A stretch of DNA of 64,000 nt from NCBI RefSeq assembly GCF_019703835.1, contig NZ_AP023055.1, positions 496,001-560,000 of the forward strand, written 5' to 3'. Shown in pieces: positions 17,293-26,775 of the stretch. The notes beneath the pieces are model-generated. The model saw nothing but the letters and a program-made list of their open reading frames with translations. It had not been told where the DNA came from and did no database searches. The DNA comes from Thaumasiovibrio subtropicus. GTDB lineage: Bacteria; Pseudomonadota; Gammaproteobacteria; Enterobacterales; Vibrionaceae. A program made the position numbers and the translations under genes. Within the stretch, counting starts at the first letter, position 1. Every line of letters starts with the position of its first letter.

Positions 17293-19104
17293 TTATGGAA
17301 TTGGATCAACATGTGCTTGGTAGAATCCATAGACTTTCTGTTCGTTATCAAAACGATACCCGAAAATCAGTAGGGAGCTATCAGGGCGCTCAGTGGCGGC
17401 TACAGGGAATACTTGAACGCTTTCACCCGAATCAGCAAGCGTATTCAAGGTGTAGATAGTGTCGTTGTTGAATGTCTCAGGATTCACGTAGCGAACACTT
17501 GCGTAGCGATTGTCATCGGTGACTAGCAAGCTGTTTTCTGCCGTATTTATGTCACGAAGTGATTGAGCATAGTGAATTGACTGGATTTGCATTTTCTCAA
17601 TGTCACCAAGGTAATCCAACGGTCGATAAGACTCTGTTTGGAGCTGGTAGGTATATCTACAATCTAATGCAAACGTATCGATGGTAAGCCAGCGAAGCGT
17701 TTGGGTACACTCACTGTTGTTCACGTAGTTAACACCTAGTCGTGTTGGCTCGGTTGCCGATGACACATCATAAACGGTAAGCGTGCCTGTGCTCTCGTTT
17801 TTCTCTAACAAAGTTAAAAATTTGCCGTCAGGATTAACACTGACATCGAGCAGTGGGTGCGACGAGGTAATAGGATAACTAATGATGCCAGTGTCTAAGG
17901 CGATCAAGGCAACTTGCTGGCTATTGGTTGAGATTGCCCATAAATATTGCTCTGTTTGGGCCATGGCGCTGATGGTAAAGGGCACTTCAATGTGTTTGGT
18001 ATCGAGAAGCGCTAAGGTGTTGCTATCCAACTGGTAAACAAGAATGCCATTTTCATGCGTCATGGCAATCGAGATACCGCTCTCAGCAACGGTAACATCG
18101 GTTTTTTCTACTGCGTGTGGTAAATCTAACTGTATTATTGGTTGAGCGTTTAAATCAAACACTTGTAATTTTGGTGATGGTAGGTTCGACAAAAAATAAA
18201 CATAGCTCCCCTCTATGATGACGTCTGTTGGTTCAGTAGAGAGCATGTTGAGGTTGAGAGCCGTAAGAGGAAGGGCTTTATCCGGCGCTGTGTGTTTGTC
18301 TTGATGAGTAATATTAAACGGAAAGGTTAAAGGACTGTTCTTAAGAGGATATTTGCAGCTCTCGTCAAAGCAAATTTCGACCTTAATGTCACCTGGAAAT
18401 ATATCAAACGAAAGCTCTTTGGGTTTATTCCCATACACAGCCAAACTTGATGACCACCCGACGGATACATGAGCTAGTTTAATGTGTTCATTCACAGCAC
18501 TGTTTTCAACAACAAGTTGACCATATAAATTGTTTGTATAGGAACCAGATATTTCCGCAAACACGGTCGGTGTTATAGAAAAGTTGTCCTCATTACGGCC
18601 CCATAGCTGGCTAAAATTGATTTCAGGCTTGACGGCAATTTCATAGTCTAAATCGACACGGTAGTCGACCTTGATCTCAATGGGAGAATTGAGTAACTCT
18701 TGTGAGCACGTCTCGTCATAGCAGGCTTTCAGCTCATAGCGTGTGTCATGGCTGCCATGCTCAAGCTCGTAGCCTGGTAACATTGCGAATGTCCAAGTTC
18801 CATTTGTGTCGCTCTGCGAGTGAGTTATATCCGAAATGAAGCTATTGTCTGAGATTGCCGTCAGCGTGATAAATGGGCCTTGCTCTGTACTGTTTTCCCA
18901 ATGATTGATCTGGTAATGGAGATAGCTTTTTGGGTCTTTTACTCCAGGATGCCAAACTGAGGCAACATCGTCACTTGTCACCGCAATCGAGGGAGGTTTT
19001 GGTTGTGGGACTTCAGGTAATTCTGGGGGCGCTGTACTTTTGTTTGAACTACTGTTACAACCAATGAGAAAAATAGCCAGCAAGCCAAAGACGCTGTTTT
19101 TCAT
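17293..19104 (-). CDS. Large uncharacterised lipoprotein with beta-propeller-like C-terminal half
   Basis: 603 aa. The lipobox FLIGC gives a lipid-modified Cys at 16, followed by a Ser-rich and Pro-rich linker (NSSSNKSTAPPELPEVPQPK). Residues about 45-270 form beta-rich repeats with paired Cys (CYDETC and CFDESC), suggesting two related Ig-like domains. Residues about 290-600 contain recurrent strands of the type VAESGISIAMTHENGILVYQ and VSVNPDGKFLTLLEKN, consistent with a beta-propeller. I do not recognise the family. The gene ends 10 bp from the convergent LysR gene without an obvious terminator between. Probably outer-membrane anchored. Confidence 0.75.
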   Translation of the reverse strand: MKNSVFGLLAIFLIGCNSSSNKSTAPPELPEVPQPKPPSIAVTSDDVASVWHPGVKDPKSYLHYQINHWENSTEQGPFITLTAISDNSFISDITHSQSDTNGTWTFAMLPGYELEHGSHDTRYELKACYDETCSQELLNSPIEIKVDYRVDLDYEIAVKPEINFSQLWGRNEDNFSITPTVFAEISGSYTNNLYGQLVVENSAVNEHIKLAHVSVGWSSSLAVYGNKPKELSFDIFPGDIKVEICFDESCKYPLKNSPLTFPFNITHQDKHTAPDKALPLTALNLNMLSTEPTDVIIEGSYVYFLSNLPSPKLQVFDLNAQPIIQLDLPHAVEKTDVTVAESGISIAMTHENGILVYQLDSNTLALLDTKHIEVPFTISAMAQTEQYLWAISTNSQQVALIALDTGIISYPITSSHPLLDVSVNPDGKFLTLLEKNESTGTLTVYDVSSATEPTRLGVNYVNNSECTQTLRWLTIDTFALDCRYTYQLQTESYRPLDYLGDIEKMQIQSIHYAQSLRDINTAENSLLVTDDNRYASVRYVNPETFNNDTIYTLNTLADSGESVQVFPVAATERPDSSLLIFGYRFDNEQKVYGFYQAHVDPIP

Positions 19105-19309
19105 AAGAGCTCCAAAGATAATTATTTAGCGCTAATATTTTATGGCTAATGAAATGATTGAAAAACAACTTGTGTCATTGGTTAACAATTACATTGAGTT
19201 TTATCTTTACGGTTGGAGATGCATCTAATTTATTCTTTATGAATGGTTAGTCAGTTATAATTATAGGAAATGCATATTGTTTTTATTGGTGGGGTAAGTT
19301 TAAGCTAAA

Positions 19310-19330
19310 GCCAGAGGTTAACTCTCTGGC
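19310..19330 (-). terminator. Weak terminator-like hairpin after the LysE gene
   Basis: GCCAGAG (19310-19316) pairs with CTCTGGC (19324-19330). On the minus strand it is followed by TTTAGC, so the T tract is poor. Confidence 0.4.
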
Positions 19331-19338
19331 ACGATTAC

Positions 19339-19980
19339 TTAGCTTCCAATCTGTGCTGTCAATAGCCCAATAGCTAATATTAAAAAGACAGCCCCCATGA
19401 GTTTGTGCTGTAAGTTTCTAAAGCGGGCATTTTGTAGCAATGGCTTACCGAGTTGGCTGGCTAAAAGTACAAGTAAGATATTAAATGTCAGTCCCAGTAC
19501 ATTGAGAAGTAGACCCAGAGAAAGAAGTTGGACGCCCGCTGAGGTTGCAATGTCTGTCGATACAAATTGCGGCAAGAACAGAATAAAGAACAGCAGTGCT
19601 TTTGGGTTGAGTAAGTTACTTAACATCGCACGTTTGTAGAGACGACCTGCGAGTTTTTCACCAAGCTCGGAAGTACACTCTGTGACCTCAGTGCGAAATG
19701 AATCCCAAGCCATTTTCATTAAGTAAGCACCGCCAATAAGACGTAGAATATCGAGCGTAATGGGTGCTGCCTCAACGATGACAGAAATCCCTAGTGCGGC
19801 AAGAAGGGAAAGGATGATGCCTGAAGTGGCATTACCAAGGCTAGCGGACAAACCGACTTTTTTACCATAGCTGAGGCTAGAGCTGGCAATCAACAGCATA
19901 TCTGGACCCGGGATGAGGAGTAAGGCGATGACAGCAGTGAGATACATCGGCAGGATGGTAGTATCTATCATATAACTCAA
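19339..19980 (-). CDS. LysE/RhtB-family amino-acid exporter
   Basis: 213 aa, six predicted membrane segments, inner membrane. The N-terminal block LIPGPDMLLIASSSLSYGKK is the family signature (PGPDM), followed by GNATSGIILSLLAALG and NPKALLFFILFLPQFV, both typical. RhtB-type proteins export amino acids such as homoserine, threonine or leucine; the substrate here is unknown. It lies downstream of the polyene operon on the same strand, but a hairpin at 20103-20137 and a 240-bp gap make it a separate unit. Confidence 0.88.
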   Translation of the reverse strand: MSYMIDTTILPMYLTAVIALLLIPGPDMLLIASSSLSYGKKVGLSASLGNATSGIILSLLAALGISVIVEAAPITLDILRLIGGAYLMKMAWDSFRTEVTECTSELGEKLAGRLYKRAMLSNLLNPKALLFFILFLPQFVSTDIATSAGVQLLSLGLLLNVLGLTFNILLVLLASQLGKPLLQNARFRNLQHKLMGAVFLILAIGLLTAQIGS

Positions 19981-20102
19981 TCTTATAAAGCAAAGAGAGC
20001 GGATTGTAGTGATATGATTTGGATGATCAACTGGTTTTTGTGATTTTATTGGTTTTTATAGCTGGTTGTGTTTTGTTGTTTGGGTTTATTGGCTGAAAAT
20101 TG

Positions 20103-20137
20103 CCCGGAGAATATAAAGTTATTCCATCTTCTCCGGG
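20103..20137 (-). terminator. Terminator of the aryl-polyene-type operon
   Basis: CCCGGAGAA (20103-20111) pairs perfectly with TTCTCCGGG (20129-20137) across a 17-base loop. On the minus strand the hairpin is followed by CAATTTTC. It closes the nine-gene minus-strand operon. Confidence 0.65.
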
Positions 20138-20220
20138 TGGTGTTGATTCAAGCTAAATCAAGAGGCTGGGCGGAAGCGGCCTAGTGCTCGTAGTTAAGGG
20201 GAAAGGCTTAAGTCTATTTA

Positions 20221-20961
20221 TTAGTTGAGCCCACCATTGATAGCGAGAACTTGTCGTGTAATGTAGTTTGCGCCGTCAGACATAAGAAACGCTGCGGCTT
20301 GTGCAATGTCTTCGGGTTTGCCCATCTTATTCATAGGAATTTGTGGTAGTGCGCGCTCTTTTACACTTTCGTCGATCATGCCTGTATCAATGAGCCCAGG
20401 GGCAATGCAGTTCACTGTGATTTTTCGAGAGGCTAGCTCAAGAGCGAGGGCTTTTGACGCGCCAATAATACCCGCTTTTGCGGCACTGTAATTGGTTTGG
20501 CCTCGATTTCCGATCATGCCTGACACCGAAGCAATAGAGAGGATTCGCCCGCCTTTTCTCGCTCTGATCATCGGCATGACACAGGGCTGTATCACGTTAT
20601 AGAAGCTATCTAAGTTGGTGTGAATCACCCTGTCCCATTGCGCCTCTTCCATTGCTGGAAAAGCGGTATCAGCGGTAATACCAGCGTTGCTGACGACGCC
20701 ATAAAATGCGCCAAATTGGGCGATGTCTTGTTCTAGCGTATGGCGACACTGTGCTCGATTGCTGATGTCGAATGGCAGTAAATGTCCAGAACCACCGAGT
20801 TCTGTAATCAGGTCCAAGGTATTCTCAGCACCGGCTTGGTCGCTAAGGTAGTTGACAGCAATGTCGTACCCTTGTTGCCCCAACGCGATGGCAATGGCTT
20901 TACCTATCCCTTTACTTGCCCCGGTGACGAGAACTCGTCTGCCTTTTATTGTGCTGTCCAT
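20221..20961 (-). CDS. 3-oxoacyl-ACP reductase, FabG type (ApeQ-like)
   Basis: 246 aa classical short-chain dehydrogenase that reduces the beta-keto group of an ACP-bound chain with NADPH. The Rossmann motif GASKGIGKAI lies at about 14-23; NAG is at about 90; the catalytic residues are Ser in ASVSGMIGN and YSAAK (Tyr and Lys). It is the last gene of the operon, with 1 bp between it and the dehydratase. Its counterpart in the E. coli aryl-polyene cluster is ApeQ. A housekeeping FabG role is unlikely because no fab genes flank it. Confidence 0.88.
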   Translation of the reverse strand: MDSTIKGRRVLVTGASKGIGKAIAIALGQQGYDIAVNYLSDQAGAENTLDLITELGGSGHLLPFDISNRAQCRHTLEQDIAQFGAFYGVVSNAGITADTAFPAMEEAQWDRVIHTNLDSFYNVIQPCVMPMIRARKGGRILSIASVSGMIGNRGQTNYSAAKAGIIGASKALALELASRKITVNCIAPGLIDTGMIDESVKERALPQIPMNKMGKPEDIAQAAAFLMSDGANYITRQVLAINGGLN

Positions 20962-20962
20962 G

Positions 20963-21427
20963 TTAGTTGGTGTCCGAAAGAGGTTGTTGGATAAAGAGGT
21001 TCATGCCGCACTCCGCAAGTAACTTACCATTACAAGAGATTTTGCCGCTGTATCGAACCATCTCACCGAGGTCGGCCTGTTCAGAGACCAGAACTTCGAG
21101 TCGGCTGCCTTGCTTAAACCCGGTGCAGTATGTGGTATAGCGTCTTGTCCCTAATAGCATGCCTTGTGATGGAGGGAGACCCTCTAACCAACTGCGATAT
21201 CCTGCTTTTGCGGCAACGGCTTGCGCCATCATCTCCAAGCCAATCCAAGCTGGAATATGCTGTTGAGTGGCGTCAAAGTAGAGGTTGTCAGACCCAACAA
21301 ATGCTTCGCATGTTGCGCCTTTGTCACTGACTGCGACGAGGCCATCAAGCATGACCATTGGCGCTTCATGGGGTAATAGTTGATCAATATCAGGGAAGGT
21401 TGAAAACAGCTTTTGTGCATTAGCCAT
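20963..21427 (-). CDS. Hotdog-fold 3-hydroxyacyl-ACP dehydratase (ApeP-like)
   Basis: 154 aa from ATG 21427, preceded by GGAG; the longer TTG frame is rejected. It has a single hotdog domain with LLPHEAPMVMLDGLVAV, then HIPAWIGLEMMAQAVAAKAGY, the helix bearing the active-site acidic residue, and GTRRY. This resembles ApeP dehydratases, which remove water from the 3-hydroxyacyl-ACP to give the trans double bonds of the polyene. It overlaps the ketosynthase stop by 8 bp, so the two are translationally coupled. Confidence 0.82.
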   Translation of the reverse strand: MANAQKLFSTFPDIDQLLPHEAPMVMLDGLVAVSDKGATCEAFVGSDNLYFDATQQHIPAWIGLEMMAQAVAAKAGYRSWLEGLPPSQGMLLGTRRYTTYCTGFKQGSRLEVLVSEQADLGEMVRYSGKISCNGKLLAECGMNLFIQQPLSDTN

Positions 21428-22613
21428 GTTCGACTCCAAATATAAGGCTTACGTTATTGCCACCAAACGCGAACGAGTTGCTCAAAATGTATGGGGAGCT
21501 CAACTCTGTTGTGTTGTCAGTAAATGCAATAGGCGCTAGCGTTTCATCAAGGGGATAAAGCCCTGTTTGAGCAGGTAAAGGTAACTGGAACTTTAACAGG
21601 TGCCAGCAGATAGCGGCTTCTGCAGCGCTAGCTGTGCCAAGGGTGTGCCCAGTGAGACGCTTCGTAGAGCTGACAGGCGTATCATTTGAAAACAGGTTAA
21701 AAATGGCTTTTGTTTCCATTTGGTCATTGAGTGGCGTCGCGGTACCGTGGGCATTGATATAGCCAATATCCGAGGGTTGAAGGTTTGCGTCTTCGAGTGC
21801 CATCTTCATCGCGCTAATTGCACCAAGTCCTTCCGGGTGCGGTGCGGAAATGTGGTGTGCATCGGAGCTTTCACCGACCCCCCATAAGCAGACGGCTTGT
21901 TCATCACTTGGTTTATCTTTTCTAAGAATCATGAAAGCGGCAGCTTCACCAATATTGATGCCTTTTCGATTTGCTCCCATGGGTTGGCAACGTTCATTAG
22001 AGAGTGCTTCCAGTGAGTGAAAACCGTTTAACGTGAGGGGACAGAGTGTATCTACCCCACCAACAAGTACAGCGTCGACGAGGTCTGCTTGCAGCAGTCG
22101 TTTTGCTGAGATAAAGGCGCGACCGCTGGAAGAGCAAGCGGTAGAGATAACATATTTGGGGCCTTTAATTTGGTAATGATCAGCAATGAACGCTGCGGGG
22201 TTGCCTAGCTCCTGTTGCGCATAACAATAGCCTTCAGGTAAGGATTGTGACGCCAATCTTTGGGTGACGGCCTGACTGGCTTCTTCCGAGCCACTCGTGC
22301 TGGTACCTATGATGGCAGCCACTCGGTGAGCACCAAACTGTTTGATCGTGGCACGAATATCATCGTCAATTTGCTGTAGCGTCGTATACGCTAATTGATT
22401 GTTTCTAGACTGGTATCGGGTATTTGACGTTGGCAGAGGCAAAAGCGATGTCGCTGCGTGCCCAAGCCAGGTTTCTGTGCCATCGGTTAAATAGGACTGG
22501 TCACGCTCAAATCCTGGCGCATCACCACTGATTAAGCTTTGATGGATTAATTCTGGCGTATCACCCAGCGCTGAGATAAAGCTACAGGCATGGATATAAA
22601 TAGGGTCACTCAT
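21420..22613 (-). CDS. Beta-ketoacyl-ACP synthase (ApeO-like)
   Basis: 397 aa from ATG 22613 (MSDPIYIHACSF, preceded by GGGAG). It is a thiolase-fold ketosynthase with the complete catalytic triad: Cys160 (VISTACSSS), His289 (NAHGTATPLND) and His323 (TGHTLGTASA). It condenses malonyl-ACP onto the growing chain. In the E. coli polyene system the ketosynthase ApeO works with the chain-length factor ApeC; the matching partner here would be the protein at 26776-27432. The second ketosynthase (ApeR type) found in larger clusters is missing. Confidence 0.88.
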   Translation of the reverse strand: MSDPIYIHACSFISALGDTPELIHQSLISGDAPGFERDQSYLTDGTETWLGHAATSLLPLPTSNTRYQSRNNQLAYTTLQQIDDDIRATIKQFGAHRVAAIIGTSTSGSEEASQAVTQRLASQSLPEGYCYAQQELGNPAAFIADHYQIKGPKYVISTACSSSGRAFISAKRLLQADLVDAVLVGGVDTLCPLTLNGFHSLEALSNERCQPMGANRKGINIGEAAAFMILRKDKPSDEQAVCLWGVGESSDAHHISAPHPEGLGAISAMKMALEDANLQPSDIGYINAHGTATPLNDQMETKAIFNLFSNDTPVSSTKRLTGHTLGTASAAEAAICWHLLKFQLPLPAQTGLYPLDETLAPIAFTDNTTELSSPYILSNSFAFGGNNVSLIFGVEHG

Positions 22614-22649
22614 TATTGGGGCTCCCTTTGTCATGTTTGATGCCGAGGT

Positions 22650-23123
22650 CTAGTTTTCTGAGATAGGTAAATCAGTACGCTGTTCAACATCATTGTCGTT
22701 TAGGCGTATCGCGCTTGTTATCCGATCTGTGAAGCAACTTGGAGAGGCAAGACACATGGTTTCCGTCTCTAAGTTAACCGCAACCTGCGTGGTGTGAGCA
22801 CGGGTATAAACGGTGAGCTTATCTTCTGAGGTGATCAGATACTTAACTCGAAGGCGGTGTTCCCATTCCGACAATGTTGCAGTGATACAGATGGGGTGAT
22901 TAAAGGGTATCGCTTTTACATACTTAACTTGTGTGTCGATGACCGGCCAGCTATATCCTGACGCAGACATCGCTCGATAACCGTAATCTATCTGTTCGAG
23001 TAAGACGCGACGAGCTTCTTCAAAAAACCGAAAGTAATTACCGTGGTAAACGATCCCCATGGGATCGGCGTCTTGAAACGCCGTCACCATGGAGATCTCT
23101 GCGCGCAATTGCTTGCGAGGCAT
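22650..23123 (-). CDS. Acyl-ACP/acyl-CoA thioesterase, 4-hydroxybenzoyl-CoA type
   Basis: 157 aa hotdog protein. The signature DPMGIVYHGNYFRFFEEARR at about 19-38 carries the catalytic Asp and the HGNY block of YbgC/4HBT thioesterases. In polyene clusters the equivalent (ApeK-like) hydrolyses mis-loaded or finished chains. Its ATG overlaps the stop of the ammonia-lyase gene (TAATG), and it ends 36 bp before the ketosynthase start. Confidence 0.85.
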   Translation of the reverse strand: MPRKQLRAEISMVTAFQDADPMGIVYHGNYFRFFEEARRVLLEQIDYGYRAMSASGYSWPVIDTQVKYVKAIPFNHPICITATLSEWEHRLRVKYLITSEDKLTVYTRAHTTQVAVNLETETMCLASPSCFTDRITSAIRLNDNDVEQRTDLPISEN

Positions 23124-24655
23124 TAGTAAAGGTCCCAGTGCTGCTCTTGAATCATTGCGACAACTAGACGTAGTTCACCTTCAAGAGGACGGTCTTGAAT
23201 GACCGGGTCAAAATCGCGTTTCACGGCACTTTGCATGCTCAATACTGCATTACTCATATGCGAAGGGTTAAGTTCGCCTTGGCGTTGACGAAGGTAAATG
23301 CCTTGTGATGCCGCGAGCAGTCCCGCAGCTGCCACTTGCTCAGTGAGTTGAAGCACGCGCAGACAATCGCGTGATGCGATGGTGCCCATACTGACCTTGT
23401 CTTGGTTGTGACACTCTGTAGAGCGTGAGAATACACTCGCTGGCATTGTGTGTTTCAGTGCTTCCGCAGTCCAAGCTGAGATACCAATTTGTACGGCTTT
23501 GAACCCGTGATTGATTGGCTTTTGATCCCCTTCAGCGCCCGTTAGATTAAATGGCAAGCCATTGTTAAATTTGTAATCCATGAGCTGTGCCATTTGGCGG
23601 TCAATCAAATCGGCAATATTGGCAACCGCCGTTTTGAGCGTGTCCATTGCCATCGCAATGTGCCCGCCATAGAAGTGACCACCATGGAGCACGCGCTCTT
23701 TTTCGCCGTCGATGATTGGGTTGTCATTGGCACTGTTCAGTTCGTTTTCAATCAGTTGACGTAGCCAAGGTAGGGCATCTTGAACTGCACCGATAACATG
23801 TGGTGCGCAGCGCAATGAATAACGATCTTGCAAGCGGTCACTGTTACGTGGCGGGGCCTCAGCTTGCAGGTCTTCACGTAGCCAAGTTGCTACCTGCTTC
23901 TGGCCTGGGTGAGGCTTCACTGCAAATAGGGTTTCATCAAAGTGGAAATCATTGCCTTGCATGGCAACAGAAACCATTGAGGTAATGCGTGTGGCAAGTT
24001 TCACCAAATACTCTGCACGTTGGTAGGCAAGACAAGCCAAGGCCGTCATGACAGAAGTACCGTTCATGAGCGCAAGACCCTCTTTAGGGCGAAGGGTTAG
24101 TGGCTCAATGCCTAGCTGACTAAATACGGTTTTAGTGTCTTGAACTTCGCCTTTGTAGAGTACTTCACGTTCACCAATCATCGCGGCAGCAAGGTAGGAT
24201 AGGGGGGTGAGGTCGCCACTTGCGCCAACTGAACCTTCTTGTGGAATGCGTGGCGCGACATCTTTGTTAATCATGGTGACGATCTGCTGAAGCAGATCCA
24301 GACTTACCCCTGACACGCCTTGTGAGAGTGAGCATAGACGGGTCGCCATGACGGCACGTGCTTGCTGGTGGTCGAGATCTTCACCCAATCCACAGCCATG
24401 AAAGCGTGTTAAATGGAGTGGAAGCGTGTTAACCAGCTCTGGTGGGATTGCAACAGTGCAAGAGTCGCCGTAGCCCGTTGTTACACCATAGATAACACCT
24501 TCATCCTCGAGTAATTTATCGAGGAATGCTGCGCCTTTATTCACTTTTGCCGTGAACTCTGGGTGATCACATAAGTGCGCATCTGCACCATTAGCGATGG
24601 CAATTACGTCTTCAATAGTGAGGCGCTCTGCGCCGAATTCGATTGTTTTAGTCAT
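23123..24655 (-). CDS. MIO-dependent aromatic amino acid ammonia-lyase
   Basis: 510 aa, the usual size for bacterial HAL/PAL/TAL enzymes. The cofactor-forming triad ASG is at 145-147 in GSVGASGDLTPLSYLAAA; the catalytic Tyr is in YGVTTGYG (56-63), and ALMNGTSVM and NSANDNPI are present. Such enzymes deaminate His, Phe or Tyr without oxidation. The selectivity pair aligned by eye with Ser-His of HutH and His-Leu of TAL is Phe85-His86 (LTRFHGCGLG), so the substrate is not settled. Embedded in a polyene operon, it most likely supplies cinnamate or coumarate as starter for the adjacent ligase. No other hut genes are present, arguing against histidine catabolism. Confidence 0.88.
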   Translation of the reverse strand: MTKTIEFGAERLTIEDVIAIANGADAHLCDHPEFTAKVNKGAAFLDKLLEDEGVIYGVTTGYGDSCTVAIPPELVNTLPLHLTRFHGCGLGEDLDHQQARAVMATRLCSLSQGVSGVSLDLLQQIVTMINKDVAPRIPQEGSVGASGDLTPLSYLAAAMIGEREVLYKGEVQDTKTVFSQLGIEPLTLRPKEGLALMNGTSVMTALACLAYQRAEYLVKLATRITSMVSVAMQGNDFHFDETLFAVKPHPGQKQVATWLREDLQAEAPPRNSDRLQDRYSLRCAPHVIGAVQDALPWLRQLIENELNSANDNPIIDGEKERVLHGGHFYGGHIAMAMDTLKTAVANIADLIDRQMAQLMDYKFNNGLPFNLTGAEGDQKPINHGFKAVQIGISAWTAEALKHTMPASVFSRSTECHNQDKVSMGTIASRDCLRVLQLTEQVAAAGLLAASQGIYLRQRQGELNPSHMSNAVLSMQSAVKRDFDPVIQDRPLEGELRLVVAMIQEQHWDLY

Positions 24656-24662
24656 AATAGTT

Positions 24663-25025
24663 TTAGTCCGTTAACGAGGCGTCACTGCGAAGCAGAACGC
24701 GTCCAGTTGAGTGGGTTCCTAACCCTGAAGAAAACTGAAAGTTGAGCTTTTGATTGGCTGGATGCCATTGGAGAGCAAGCTCAACGTCTTGATTGGGTAA
24801 AATAGGCTGTTGAAATTTGAGTGCTTCAATACCTGCGAAAGGTGCATCAACATTGAGTAACTGACGAGCCATCGCAATGGCATAGTCAATCTGGCTGACG
24901 CCCGGTAGTAGTGGGTTGCCTGGAAAGTGGCCTTTAAAATCTGACAGTGTCTCATCGAACTGCATTTTCAATGTGGCAGTGTGATTCTCTACGACTTTGC
25001 TAATGATGTGAGGTGACCTATTCAT
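24663..25025 (-). CDS. FabA/FabZ-like hotdog dehydratase (ApeI-like)
   Basis: 120 aa single hotdog domain with FKGHFPGNPLLPGVSQIDYA (about 30-49), the conserved HFPGxPxxPG loop bearing the active-site His. It is expected to dehydrate 3-hydroxyacyl-ACP. Two distinct dehydratases in one cluster are typical of aryl-polyene systems (ApeI and ApeP). It overlaps the ligase by four bases (ATGA) and ends 7 bp before the lyase. Confidence 0.82.
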   Translation of the reverse strand: MNRSPHIISKVVENHTATLKMQFDETLSDFKGHFPGNPLLPGVSQIDYAIAMARQLLNVDAPFAGIEALKFQQPILPNQDVELALQWHPANQKLNFQFSSGLGTHSTGRVLLRSDASLTD

Positions 25026-26428
25026 CGTACTTCCTCCGCTTTCTGTGAGGAAGGAGTGAATAAGGCGAGGACGTCATTGCGCACCAACTTGCCTTGCGCA
25101 TTGACCGGTAAGTGTCGTACGACTCTGAATTTACGCGGAATCGCGATAGGTTCAATCCACTCACGCAAATAGGCGCGGAGGGTTTTCCAGGTTTCAGCGT
25201 CAGAAAGCACTTGGCGTTCATTAGCACCCTCTTCCGTCAGTGCGACAACAGCGCCTAATGCAGGGCGTCCTGTCTCATTGAGGACGATCACCGCCGCTTC
25301 ATCAATCCAAGGGTGATGTGCTAAACGGTGCTCGATCTCAGGGAGAGAAATGCGTTTTTCTTCAATTTTAACGACACGATCTGCACGTCCTTTTAGGACA
25401 AATGTATCGTTATCGATAAAGGCAACTCGGTCCGTAGTTTGATAGTCGTCGTCTTCAATAAATGAAGATTGGAGTAACAGGCAATGGTCGTCATTGGTTG
25501 TCGCTTTGTGGCCCTTAAATAGTCGCCAAGGTGTTTCCGCCGTGCGCTGTTTCCGCCATGCAATTCCCCCTGTCTCTGTACTGCCAAAGACTTCGTTGGG
25601 CCGCTGACCTAGCAAGGTTTCTGCATTTGATGCAGCTTGCAAAGGCAAAGGGCCGCCTGATGAAAAAATTGCACTAAATTGCGTTGGCGACGCGTCGAGA
25701 AGTAATCGCTTGAGTAACGCTGGACTAGAGATAAGCGTCCGCTTAGCGTCACTTTTTTGATGAACTTCTTCTGGATACAACCAATCTCGATCTAAGAAGG
25801 GGCGACCCGTTGAGAGTGGCCATAATAAGCGAAACAGTAATCCATAAATGTGCTGATGAGACACAGTACTGGCAAACTCACTCTCGGCCACATCCTGGTG
25901 CCATTGCTGTTCAAGTGCTTTCAACTCGTTCTCAATCCCTTTTAGCGATTTGCTAATCGCCTTAGGTGTACCACTTGAGCCCGATGTAAAAAGTATGAGC
26001 CGCAATGAGTCAGTATCGATGATGTTTGTTTGCTGGACAGGACCAACGACACAAGCCAGTAGGGTGTGAATATTTTGCGCATTGTTTTGTGCATTATGGT
26101 CACCATCATGAATGAAGAGATCCCATTGATGCTCAAGTGCTTTTAATGCTTCCGTTTGCGTGTTGCCGGGCACGATGGCTTGGCGCTTTGAACAAAAGCA
26201 GGCAATCAGCGCTACTGCCATGGCATAACTGCTACGCATACACAGTGCAATGCGTGTTGCCTTCTGTCGTTCAAATTGCGCAGAAAGATTATTCACGTCA
26301 CTAATGAATGCTGACCAGTTTCTATTACCTTCAGACGTTTTTGCAACCACGGCATTAAGATCCCGTGGTGAAATCATCAAGTGAGATAATAACCCAGTAG
26401 GGTGCTTTGTTTTTTCTTGATTATTCAT
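25022..26428 (-). CDS. AMP-dependent acyl/aryl-acid ligase (ApeH-like)
   Basis: 468 aa ANL-superfamily enzyme. The phosphate-binding loop LFTSGSSGTPKAISK lies at about 146-160; EVFGSTETGG is the A5-type motif; TDRVAF and LKGRADRVVKIEEKRI are the hinge and C-terminal domain; the catalytic Lys is expected in NAQGKLVRN. It would activate an aryl carboxylate as the adenylate and load the carrier protein encoded 12 bp upstream. The length is slightly short for the superfamily but matches polyene-cluster ligases. Confidence 0.85.
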   Translation of the reverse strand: MNNQEKTKHPTGLLSHLMISPRDLNAVVAKTSEGNRNWSAFISDVNNLSAQFERQKATRIALCMRSSYAMAVALIACFCSKRQAIVPGNTQTEALKALEHQWDLFIHDGDHNAQNNAQNIHTLLACVVGPVQQTNIIDTDSLRLILFTSGSSGTPKAISKSLKGIENELKALEQQWHQDVAESEFASTVSHQHIYGLLFRLLWPLSTGRPFLDRDWLYPEEVHQKSDAKRTLISSPALLKRLLLDASPTQFSAIFSSGGPLPLQAASNAETLLGQRPNEVFGSTETGGIAWRKQRTAETPWRLFKGHKATTNDDHCLLLQSSFIEDDDYQTTDRVAFIDNDTFVLKGRADRVVKIEEKRISLPEIEHRLAHHPWIDEAAVIVLNETGRPALGAVVALTEEGANERQVLSDAETWKTLRAYLREWIEPIAIPRKFRVVRHLPVNAQGKLVRNDVLALFTPSSQKAEEVR

Positions 26429-26440
26429 AGCATGATAGAA

Positions 26441-26713
26441 TCAGCTGACTTCAGTATTAGAAATGTATTCACCGATATGTGTCGCAAGTGTCGCGACTGA
26501 TTTGAAGTGATTACGAATGTTTTCGTCATTCGTTTCAATCTTAATGTCAAAGTGATTCTTCAGCGCTAAGCCTAGTTCCAATGCATCAATTGAATCTAAA
26601 CCTAAACCATCGTTAAACAATGCGTCATCACTATCAATATCTTCTGGAGTGATATCTTCTAGATTTAGTGATTCAATGATGATTTTTTTGATTGTAAGCT
26701 CTAAGTTTTCCAT
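26441..26713 (-). CDS. Acyl carrier protein
   Basis: 90 aa, acidic. The phosphopantetheine site is Ser41 in GLGLDSIDALELG. It carries the aryl starter and growing chain. Aryl-polyene clusters usually encode two carrier proteins (ApeE, ApeF); only one is present here. The modifying phosphopantetheinyl transferase is not in the window. Confidence 0.9.
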   Translation of the reverse strand: MENLELTIKKIIIESLNLEDITPEDIDSDDALFNDGLGLDSIDALELGLALKNHFDIKIETNDENIRNHFKSVATLATHIGEYISNTEVS

Positions 26714-26775
26714 ATATTCCTTCCCTATTAGTCAATAATGGATTGTTTTTCTGTTTATAAGTTATTAGTAATAAT

